Below are positions 46,131 to 57,500 of a stretch of 64,000 bases of DNA, one piece after another. The translations under genes and the position numbers were made by a program. The first letter of the stretch is position 1; each line of letters begins with the position of its first letter. The notes beneath the pieces were generated by a model, which worked only from the letters and a program-made list of their open reading frames with translations, was not told where the DNA came from and searched no databases. Source of the stretch: Saccopteryx bilineata (Eukaryota; Chordata; Mammalia; Chiroptera; Emballonuridae); contig NC_089494.1 in assembly GCF_036850765.1 (NCBI RefSeq), positions 229,790,779 to 229,854,778 on the forward strand. Reading direction: 5' to 3'.

Positions 46131-47639
46131 TTCCTCCTCCTCCCTCTCCGCTCCAACCCCCCCCCCCCCCCACACACACACACACTAAAGAAGCAGAGGG
46201 ACCACAAACCAAACACGGGTGTGCTGGTGGGAGCTGCACCTGGAAGGCAAGACCCTCAGAAGGTTTGCTTAGACGTGGGCTGATGATGGTTTAGTGCAGC
46301 GGACCTGACCACCGAAGCTGAGATGTGTATCTTTGCTTCTTGATATAAGGCAATGGCCTAACCCTAAGCATACACATTCCAATTTGGCCTTAGGCTAGCC
46401 AAGATTTCCTGGAGATATTCACGAAATGAGGTGCCCAGGTCCACTCTGTCAGCTGCCCTTACCGCTCACACACTCACTGTGCCCGCTGCTGGGTGCAGAG
46501 CTGGGGCTTAGGGACCTCATCCTTCTTCCTCAGCCCTCATCCTTCGTCCTCATCCCTCATCCTTGCAACAGCCCCTCAAGGTTGCTTGTCCGTTACACTC
46601 ACTTACCAGGTGAGAAAATTGAGGCACAGACCTATCAAGTCATTAACCCCAAAGCACAGGGCTGGCAAGGAGTAGAGACAGGATCTGAATTCAGGTCTTT
46701 CTGATTTCAGGACTGTCTGCTATAGGGTATCATGCTATCTCTACAATAATATTAGGTACCTAGGGTGAAACTTGGTACAGGTAAGGGCCCCCTTGGCTCA
46801 TGGGCCTGACAGTTTAGTAGGAAGCAGAATTGTGTATGAAAAGATACTCATTTTGTAGGGAAATCAGTGGTAGTCATGGAGTCCAAGGCTGCAGAGTGCA
46901 GCGGCCATTGGCCAGGTGGGGACTCACAGTCCACCCGGACTATGTCCCTCACTGCCAAGTCACTTTTCTGAGGCATGTGACACCAATGACTCATTCTTCC
47001 TTTCATTCCCTCCCTTCTGTGCTAGCTATTCCTTTTCAGTCAGTTCCTTGATTCTTATGCTGGGGAGTCCATCACCCTTTATAAGATTGAGAGTCTTAGT
47101 TTTTGATGTCTCAAATCTGACCAGAGAGACTAGACCTTTCTTCTTCCTCCTTAGCACCCTGGCATAGCTCCAGGGGAGCCCTTGACATGTTGTGTCACTG
47201 CTGACTTGTTTGTCTTCGCTTTTATTTCTTTAGACATTTATATTTATTGAGCCCCCCTAAATATGAGCCCCTAAGCTTCTCTATGATTTACAGTCTAAAA
47301 AGGGTTTTAGACTGAATTCCTTTAGCACAGAGTGTGCCTTATCTATTATATCCCCTGGCCTAGCACATATAGCCACTCAGTAAATATTTGTGTAGTTAGT
47401 GGCCTTGTAATGCACTGCAAGTCTTTTTATGGCACAAGTTATAGGCAGTAGAACATTCATATTCGTGCATGTGTTGGTGGGGGAGAAGCATTAGGAAGTT
47501 AGTTCACAGGTGGTTGGGTATTAAGACTAATGACAAAATGAAAGCAAGTTTTCCAAATGGGTGTGTTGATATTAAGGGTGTTTTAAGGTTGAGATGAACA
47601 TTCCGTCACAGCACGGTGACTCTCTTCTACTTTTCTTAG
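46131..47639 (+). other. OCIAD2 intron 1 remainder
   Basis: The stretch has a C-run with a short CA repeat (46157-46188) and a MIR-like segment (about 46,540-46,735) recognised by the core GAGAAAATTGAGGCACAGA. The rest shows no recognisable feature. Confidence 0.6.
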
Positions 47640-47767
47640 ACATCAGGTCAATCGGTAAGCTGAGTCCACTTGACTAGAAGAGACGTGAAGACCGAGTCAT
47701 CATGGCATCAGTGTCGACTCACGGAAACCACGATAAACCTCCTCACTTGCCACCACTAAGCAAGCAG
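47640..47767 (+). CDS. OCIAD2: OCIAD2 exon 2: 5' UTR end plus codons 1-22
   Basis: The acceptor is a pyrimidine tract ending TTTTCTTAG at 47639 and the donor is CAG|GTATAT. Untranslated sequence occupies 47640-47701; the ATG is at 47702. The encoded start, MASVSTHGNHDKPPHLPPLS, is polar and proline-rich, and differs from the human protein as I recall it around residues 10-13. The exon ends in phase 0. There is no upstream ATG within this exon's untranslated part. Confidence 0.93.
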
Positions 47768-48546
47768 GTATATTTTTAGTTTGCCATCCAAAGAGGAACA
47801 TCATATGGGACTTGCCTTAAACTTCATCCTTGACCAGTCATCTTTTTTGTTGTTGGATGGGTTCAGAGAAAATGGAATAGAGAAGAAAAGTGTGCTTTTG
47901 ACTACCTTGAAAAGCACCTTTAAAATTTTTATTTACAAAATCCCTTCTTTACTCTTCCCTATTTAGCATCCAGCTTAACCAACTCTTACATAGGCTATCA
48001 GTGTTGAAGAGGTTTCCCCAGACCGAGCATGACCCTTCACTGAATCGAACAGAATGATACATGATGCTGCTTTTTACATTTTTTGTTACAAAGGCTAACC
48101 TTAACTAAATATGTGCTGCTGATAGGTGTTCCTGTTCACAACAGCAGAGCCCTTAACTACTAAATTAGCCATCAGATTGAGAACGCAACTTTTCATCATG
48201 TTGAGGATGAATACTGCATGTTCAGGAACACATAAATGAAGAACAGAGAAAAGTATTGTGAGGGGTAAAGGAAGTTCTTGCTCTCTGGGATCACTTTTCA
48301 AGTTAAAAATAGTTTATGGAGGAGGTGATGTTTAAGGACAAAGTTTAGGTGAGCCAAACGGACAAGTGATATCAAGTCACAGGGAGAAGTATTTAGTCAC
48401 CTGAGTTGCCTTTGTGAAATGGAGAGCCATTAAACATTTAGGGTCTTATAAAGGAGGATCTCCAGACCTCCTCTGGGGAGGCTCTGCAGGAGCTTCAATT
48501 TTGACTACAGGACTCAGTTACTGTGATATTTGAGGCCCCTGCCCCC

Positions 48547-48592
<46 letters not shown>

Positions 48593-51500
48593 GAGGAGGG
48601 GAGGAAGCAAGGTGAGTGGAGAATGAAAACAGCTCCTCTGGCCACTGAGACTCGCCTGTCCACCACCTTTGTGCACTGCGCTGTGAGCACCTGTAGAGAA
48701 AGAAGGGAGAGGTCGCCTGCTTGCGTTGCTTGTAGAGCTCTGAAGGCGCAGGTGCCACAGGGCTCTCCTGCCTCGTTAATGCATGCAAAGTGCTTCACAC
48801 AGTGCACCGCCATGGGAAAGGGCTCCAGAAATGGTGACCATCATTCACACTGCCGTCTGCTACAGAGTTCCAAAACCAACACAGGCAAATCAGCAAGGTG
48901 AAATTTAAAAGCCAAGGACCTGCATCTCAGCGGGGAAAACACCAAAACTCTAAGAGGGACTTGGCAGAGGACCTACATAAATAATTCACAAATAAGGAAA
49001 TACTACTGTGACTTTTTAGTAAGGAATAAATTAAAATGAATGAGGCGCTCTTCTGAGAACACCTCTCCCTCCCCCCCACTCCTTCTCCTCTCCCTCTTCC
49101 TTCTCCTCTTCCCCTCTTCTTCCCCCAGGTATGTTTTCCTTGCCCCCTCATTCTCCTAAGCTCTAAGGGTCCCCATGAGACTTAAACCACGGAGCAGTGG
49201 GAGCGGCAGCTTTGCCCAGGCTAACCCCTGAACCTGCCTCCAAGGTCCCCTTTGCTCTTTCTTCCTGCACGGCCAATAAATTCTTCTGCTTCAACAAACA
49301 AACAAACAAACAAAAACAATGAACCGCCCACAGAATGGGGGAAATTATTTGCAAATCATTTATCTGATAAAAGTCTAGTATCCAGCCTGACCAGGTGGTG
49401 GCGCAATGGATAGAGCGTCGGACTGGGATGCGGAGGACCCAGGTTCGAGACCCCAAGGTTGCCAGCTTGAGCACAGGCTCATCTGGTTTGAGCAAAGCTC
49501 ACCAGCTTGGACTCAAGGTCAGTGGCTCGAGCAAGGGGTTAGTCTGCTGTAGCCCCATGGTCAAGGCACATATGAGAAAGCAATCAATGAACAACTAAGG
49601 TGTCGCAACAAAAAAACTGATAATTGATGTTTCTCGTCTCTCTTCGTTCCTGTCTGTATGTCCCTATCTATCCCTCTCTCTGACTCTCTGTCTCTGTAAA
49701 AAAAAAAAATGTCTAGCATCCAAAATATATACAGTGTTCTTACAATTCAAAAACAAAAAGACAAATGACTCCAAAACAGCATGTGACAGAATCTAACAAA
49801 TATCTTCTCATGACTTAAAATAATCAACAAACTAGAACTAAACCAGATAAAATACATTAATAAAAATTAAAGGTCTAGAATAGGCAAATACACAGAGAAA
49901 GCAAGCAGATTGGCAGTTGGCTTGGTTCTGGATGGCTAGGGAGGAAGAGGGTGAAAATTAAAGTATTTTTTTGTAAAGTGCTGAGAATCTAAAATTGCTG
50001 TGATGGTTACAAATACCTGTGAATATTCTTAAAAAAAAAGTTGAATTATACACTTTAAATCAATAAATTCTATAATAAGTAAAAAAAAGGGGGGGGGGGC
50101 GAAGGACTTGAATACTATTTCTCCAAATAAGATAAAAATATCAAAGAAGCAAATGAAAAGGTGCTCAATAGCATTAGTCATTAAAGAAATGCAAATCAAA
50201 ACCACAATGAGATAACCTGACCAGGCAGTGGCGCAGTGGCTAGAGCAGGGGTCCCCAAACTACGGCCCTGCGGGCCACATGCAGCCCCCTGAGGCCATCT
50301 ATCCGGCCCCCGCCGCACTTCCGGAAGGGGCACCTCTTTCATTGGTGGTCAGTGAGAGGAGCATAGTTCCCATTGAAATACTGGTCAGTTTGTTGATTTA
50401 AATTTACTTGTTCTTTATTTTAAATATTGTATTTGTTCCCGTCTTGTTTTGTTTTGTTTTTTTACTTTAAAATAAGATATGTGCAGTGTGCATAGGGATT
50501 TATTCATAGTTTTTTTTTTTATAGTCCGGCCCTCCAACGGTCTGAGGGACAGTGAACTGGCCCCCTGTGTAAAAAGTTTGGGAACCCCTGGGCTAGAGCG
50601 TCAGACTGGGATGCAGAAGACCCAGGTTCAAAACCCCAAGGTCACCGGCTTGAGCACAGGCTCATCTGGCTTGAGCACAGGCTCACCAGCTAGAGCAAGG
50701 GGTCACTGGCTTGAGTGTGGGATTATAGACTTGACTCCATCATTGCTGACTTGAGCCCAAGGTTGCTAGTTTGAGCTCAATGTTGCTGGTTTGACAAGGG
50801 GTCGCTCACTCTACTGTAGCCCTCTGGTCAAGGCACATATGAGAAAGCAATCAATGAACAACTAAGTTGCCACAACAAAGAGCTGATGCTTCTCATCTCT
50901 TTCCCTTCCTGTCTGTCCATCTCTATCGGTCCCTCTCTCTGACTCTCTCTCTCTGTTTCTGTCAAAAAAAAACAAAACAAAAACATACACAATGAGATAT
51001 TAGTTTATACCCACTAGCATTGCTGTAATTAAAAAGAAAAACCAAACAGAAAATAACAAGTGTTGACAAGGATGTGGAGAAATTGGAACCTTCATACGTT
51101 GTTGGTGGGTTTGTCAAATGGTGCAGCTCCTGTAAAAACAGTCTGGCATTCCTCAATTAGTTAAGCATAGCATTATTATATGGCCTAAACTAAAAACACG
51201 TTCAAACAGAAACTTGTACAGGAATGTTTATGGCAGCTGTGTTCAGTCTAGCCAAAAGGTGGAAACCACCCAACAATTCATCAGTAGATTAACTGGTAAA
51301 CAAAGCAATGGAATACTGGGTCATAAAAAGGAGTGAAGTACTGATACAGGCTACAACATGGATGAACCTTGAAGACATTATGCAAAGGAAAAAAAGCTAG
51401 CCACCGAAGGTCATCTGTTGCAGTGGTTTTCAACTGCTGGTCTGCCAGAAATTTCATGCGGGTGCACGAAAGAGTTAACCACCCTGATGTTGTATGGAGA

Positions 51501-54500
51501 TTACAGATGTGGGTCAAGGTCTGGCATGAAATTTCTGGCAGACTGGCACCAGTCTGTGGACTGGCAATTGAAAACCACTGATCTATTGTATGATACCATT
51601 TACATAATATATACAGAATAGATTAATCCATAGAGACAGAAAGCAGATTAGTAGCAGCCGGGGAAAGAGGGAGAGCTAAAAGGAAGAGAAAATGAAGAAG
51701 AGAGACTGCTTAATAGATTTGAGGTTTCTTTCTGGGGTGATGTGAAAGTTCTAGAACTAGATAGTGATGACGGCCATACAACCTTGTAGATGTACTTAAT
51801 GTCGCTGAATTGTGTACTTTAAAATGGCTAAAGCAGCCTGACCTGTGGTGGCGCAGTGGATAAAACGTCGACCTGGAAATGCTGAGGTCGCCGGTTCAAA
51901 ACCCTGGGCTTGCCTGGTCAGGGCACATATGGGAGTTGATGCTTCCAGCTCCTCCCCCCTTCTCTCTCTCTCTGTCTCTCTCTCTCCCTCTCTCTGTCCT
52001 CTCTAAAAATGAATAAATAAATAAATTAAAAAACAAAACAAAAAAAATGGCTAAAGCAGTAAATATTATGTTCTGTTTATTTTATCACAATAAAAAATTA
52101 ATGAGCCAATATATAACTAAAGGACCAGTTGCAGGGATTGATCACCTTAGCGCTAGAGAAGAAAGGGCCTTCTGGCTGAAGAATATGTAGAGATGCTCAA
52201 ACACGTTAGTTATCAGAGAAATGCAAATAAGACAATAAATTATTACTTTATACCTATTACACTGCCAAAATTTAGAAAACTAGGTAATGCCAAGGTTAGA
52301 AAATCCTTTCTCTACTCTAACCTGCTCAGAATCGAGCTTAAGTGGGCTTGCGCAGGCTCTGTAGGCCTAGAGGAGCGTCAAGCACTGCTGTTGGGAGTGC
52401 GTCTGGCACAGCCGCGGGGAGAGCAGCGTGGCAGGACTTAGACAAACTGGAAATATGCATGCCTATATTTTACTTCTAGATGCATATCTACAAAATGTTC
52501 TCACGTGGACCTGTAGCAGACATGTGGTAGTGGGGACTTGAATGCATCCTGGAGAATTATGCAACAGTTAGGAGCAGAGGACTAGATGAATATAGTAAAG
52601 GGGTAGATTTTATTTTATTTACTTTTTATTTTTATTTTTATTTTTTTGTATTTTTCTGAAGCTGGAAACGGGGAGGCAGTCAGACAGACTCCCGCATGCG
52701 CCCAACCGGGATCCACCCGGCACGCCCACCAGGGGGCGATGCTCTGCTCATCCGGGGCGTCACTCTGTCGAGACCAGAGCCACTCTAGCGCCTGGGGCAG
52801 AGGCCAAGGAGCCATCCCCAGCGCCTGGGCCATCTTTTGCTCCAATGGAGCCTCGGCTGTGGGAGGGGAAGAGAGAGACAGAGAGGAAGGAAAGGGGGAG
52901 GGGTGGAGAAGCAGATGGGTGCCTCTCCTGTGTGCCCTGGCCAGGAATCGAACCTGGGACTTCCACACGCCAGGCCGACGCTCTACCACTGAGCCAACTG
53001 GCCAGGGCCTAAAGGGGTAGATTTTAAAAGCATAGAGTTGACTTGAAAATATTTTTTAAAACAAAATTAAATACATAAAACAATTCCATTTACATTAAAA
53101 AGATAAATGCAAAAAAAAAAAAAGATATGCACCCAAAACAATGAACATTTTGTTCACATTAAACACCTGGCATGGCAGTGATGGGCAGAGGGGAATGAGT
53201 GTAGAGAATGTGGATAAGAATGAGTGAACAGTACATACATATCGTGTGGTGGCACAGTGGATCAAGTGTTGACCAGAACGCTGAGGTCACCAGTTCAAAA
53301 CCCTGGGCTTGCCCGGTCAAGACACATATGGGAGTTGATGCTTCCGGCTCCTCCCCCCACCCCTTTTCTCTGTCTCTCTGTCTCTTCTCTAATATGAATA
53401 AATAAATAAAAATAATTTTAAAAACTTTTTTTAAGTTAAAGAATAGTACATACATATCTACAACGGAGGGAGGAAGATCATGAAAGATGAAGTGCAGACA
53501 ATCAATAGCTTATCAATGTGATAATGAATACTGTAGAATTAATAAAAATAATTATATCAAAGTCATCAATAATTTTACCAGAAATTATATGCAGACCACT
53601 TATAAAATATGTTTTTAAAAATCTGTCAAGAAAGAAAGGAAACTATGTAGAAAAATGCAAAGCAGCCTGCTGATGAGTTCATAGCTTAAAATGCATACTG
53701 AAGCATGAGTAGGCAAATCAGCACGCAAGTCTGTAAAGACAAAATTTTTAATCCAGTGCTCTCAGTGTGAACCCAGGTGTGTAGATAGTGTACTGTAAGG
53801 GAATCTCTTCACCCAGGAGGCCACACTGAACTGGTTCTGCAGGAAACTAGGTAGGCAACAGGAGTGGGTAGCAGTGCAGGAGTCAAAACTACATGGACAA
53901 AGGCTGGAGGTGGGGAAGAAAATGTGGCCTCAGCAGGAATTCTTTCTGACCAGATATCTGCTCCATGCTCACTAGTCAATGAGTCACTCTTTGCTTCTCC
54001 AACTGGGATTATTTCCTTGGTTACATCCATCCAGTTTTCCCAGCTGGAAGGCTCCCGCTGAAACTGGTCATTGCACTGTGCTGGCAGCCAGCACAGGACA
54101 ACGTGCCACAGGACCAGAGTGGAGAGATCATCCTGCCCTCCTCCAAGAAAACAGCAGATGCCTTCCTGATTATTTCAGTCGACTCACCGTAGAACTTTCC
54201 TTACAGAGCCTGTTGTTTTGTCCGAAATCAAAACTGCACATCCACAGAGAGGAGATTTCAAAGATTATCAGAGAATGTCAAGAAGAAAGTTTCTGGAAGA
54301 GAGGTAAATTGCACCCCTCTTAACCTGTGTTAACACTATCTGTGCTGCCATAAACTGCCTCAGTATCATATTAGAATTATTTGTTAGATCTAGTTTTGAG
54401 CAGGGACTTTGCATAATTCCTTAAAGAACTTTGATATCTGGCCTGTTTCAAGTTTAAATCCTTGTTGAGACCACTTTTAAGGGCAGACATAATATCTGAT

Positions 54501-57500
54501 TCAGAGCACTTTGCCGCAGCAAAAAGGGACACACGCCTAACACTTTCCTTCATGTGACCCAGAACGTGTAATGAGAGTGTTATTTAGAATTTCTTGAAAG
54601 AGTAAACCTTCCTAAATTCCACTAGATTCTAACATCATCGATTTCTGAAATAAGATCAGGTTTACTGCTTCACCCCGAGCCAGGCACAGTGCTCACACAT
54701 AGAAAGTACCTATCCAGCGTTTGTGGCATGAAAGGAAAGTGGCAGCATCCACTAATGTTTCTCTTACAATGTCTCTGAAATAACCTTTCCTGCTGCATCG
54801 TTTCCTTTCTCGGCCTGCCTGACAGGAATAAGACAAAGATGTCAATTCACGTTGTGCTTTAAGGTCTCTTCCAATTTAGAAAATTCATGATTTGTCATTT
54901 GAAAGTGTCATTATAGAGCCTATAAATCTAGTCCCCAAATTTGCCACATTGCTGACATAGGGATATTCAAAATTTTATTTTGAAATGCTCATTTTGATTT
55001 CTCAAATTATTCAATTCAGTATCTGTTGTTTTGGAAGGAACACTTTAGAAGTTGATACTCATTATGTGTTACTATGAGATACTCATTATGTGTTGCTATG
55101 ATGATTGATTGTGTGCCTAGCAGTTCATGTCTTTTCTGACAATCTATGAGTAAGTAATGTAATTAAGCCCTAGTCGGCTAAAATTTCAGTATGACCATCA
55201 GGTAGATTTGCTGACCATTAGGTAGATATGAGTTGAAAAATTGGTTGCTATTTAATTTGTCTTTGTTGCTAGGAAGAGCTAGATGTTTATCACTGCTCTC
55301 TGCTTTTGGAAGAAGTCATTTAACACATTTTGACAGAGCTAGAAACTGCCTTTGCCAGAATCATTTGCCTGCTTTAAAAACCACAGCTAAACAGCGCCTG
55401 TGTTGAACATGACTGTAGTCCTCTTGTAATCCTCAGAAAATACTTATCCAAATTGTGCAACAAAATGTCATGAGAGACAAAAGCAGAGGACTGTCCTCAA
55501 TAGGATAGGCAGGAGTTTATTATACTGGTTTTTTTACTTTTATGTCAGATTGAAAATTTCAAAATATGTATGTAAAGACAACTCCCAAATTCAACAGCTA
55601 CATGTCCACACACACAGGCATTGGTGCCTGTGTGTGTGTCGTGATCAGAATCTGTGCATGGTGGCCATTCAGTAAGAGTGGATGTCAGAATTGGAGTATC
55701 ATGGGGTTTAGGTTTAGATTAAAGCTATATGTCAGGTTCAGTGCCTGGGGCAGACCCCAACAAAATTCATCAGGCGTTACTTAATAAATATTTTTTATTG
55801 TTGGGTAAGTTAAACCACAAATGACTAAAAATGTCATTGCCAAGGTAGGTAAGAGAAGTAACTTAAGAGTTTCTTCCTGACTTCTAGGTGAGGTGCCTAG
55901 TTCTAACACACCAGTATTGACGGCCATTTTTGTTTTACAGCTCTGCCTTATTCTCTTATAAGCATGCTTGTTACCCAAGGACTAGTCCACCAAGGTAAGA
56001 CTCAGCTTTTGTTTTTGACTTCGGAGAGCCTAGCTTGTTGTGACCCTCCTGGCAGCTCTTTGTTACTTGGCATTTATTTTGTGGGGAAGAAATTTTTTTT
56101 TTTTTGTATTTTTCTGAAGCTGGAAACGGGGAGAGACAGTCAGACAGACTCCCACATGCGCCCGACCGGGATCCACCCGGCACGCCCACCAGGGGGCGAC
56201 GCTCTGCTCACCAGAGGGCGATGCTCTGCCCCTCCAGGGCGTCGCTCTGTTGAGAACAGAGCCACTCTAGCGCCTGGGGCAGTGGCCAAGGAGCCATCCC
56301 CAGCGCCCGGGCCATTTTTGCTCCAATGGAGCCTCAGCTGCGGGAGGGGAAGAGAGAGACAGAGAGGAAGGAGAGGGGGAGGGGTGGAGAAGCAGATGGG
56401 CTCTTCTCCTGTGTGCCCTGGCCGGGAATCGAACCCGGGACCTCTGCACGCCAGGCCGACGCTCTACCATTGAGCCAACCGGCCAGGGCCCGGGAAGGAA
56501 TTATTTATGCAGGCTTTTGCCTGTGTGCAGCATAAATCTACTTCCCCCATCCCTGAGAAAGATGTCCTCATCCCTGGAATGAGTGACCATGTTGAGTCAC
56601 GTGACAGTGGGAAATTAAAGTTGCAGACGGAGAGACTACTCATCAGCTGACCTTAAAATAGATTATTCTGGATTACTGAGATGGGCCCAGTGTAATCAAA
56701 TAGGTCCTTAAAAGTTGGATCAGATGACAGAACCCTAGGTATGGCAGTGTGAGAAGGACTATACCAATGCTGCTAGCGTGGAAAACGGAAGAGGAGGCCG
56801 GGAGTCCAGAGTCCAGGGATGTGGGCGGCCTCTAGAGGCTGGAAAGGCGGAAGCTGCAGAGCCTCCAGAAAGGGATGGCGCACTGCTGGCACCTTGATTT
56901 GAGTCCTATGGTCTGAATGTTTGTGTCTCCCCTCCTCCCAGATTTGCTTGTTAAAATCCTAAACCCCAAAGGTATGACACCCTCATCTTAGGCTCTAGCC
57001 TCCAGAACTGTGAGAAATAAATCTCTGTCATTTATAAGCCCCTCAGTCTTGTTATAGCAACTTAGACGGACTCATCCAGGGAATCCCATTTTGAGGGTCT
57101 AACCTGCAGAACTGGAAGGTAGCCAGTTTGTGTTGTGTTAAGCCTCCAAGTCCATGGTAAGTTGTTCCAGCAGCCATGGGGAACGAGTCCAGTGCCTGTC
57201 TCTGTACCAGAGTCCCTGTGTCTTCCAGGGGTCTCAGTATTGGTTAGACAGATTGTTCCCTTGACAAGGATGCTCCAGGGAGGAGGTAAGTGGTGCTGAC
57301 ATCTGTCAAGCTGTCATCCCTTGAGCCATTTGTCCTGGTCAGAGGCTGTATTTGCCCGAGGACGGGCATCCTAATTTGTACACAAAGCATGAGGACTAGC
57401 AGCTGCCCTGCCTCTCCCCACACCACTTTGCCCTGCCCCTTAGGATTTTCCACTTTACCTCTCTGTTCTTCCTTTCTTGCTCGTCTCCTTCTCACCAGAG

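Larger units (their letters stand above)
50100..52105 (+). mobile_element. L1 3' region carrying SINE-B, two hAT MITEs and SINE-C
   Basis: ORF2-type segments (AAATGCAAATCAAAACCACA, GGATGTGGAGAAATTGGAAC) and the L1 end TGTACTTTAAAATGGCTAAA are in order. Later insertions are listed separately. Confidence 0.87.
47768..54206 (+). other. OCIAD2 intron 2 (6.4 kb)
   Basis: The first 780 bp and 48,591-49,320 show nothing beyond a GT repeat between them. From 49,321 the intron is a stack of L1 pieces, SINEs and hAT elements listed separately. The stretch 53,458-54,206 shows no gene-like signal. Confidence 0.7.

Noticed and set aside
45399..46283. Several 100-179-codon frames in the CpG island
   Set aside because: High GC suppresses stops in all frames; no homology recognised and the position fits a noncoding first exon and promoter.
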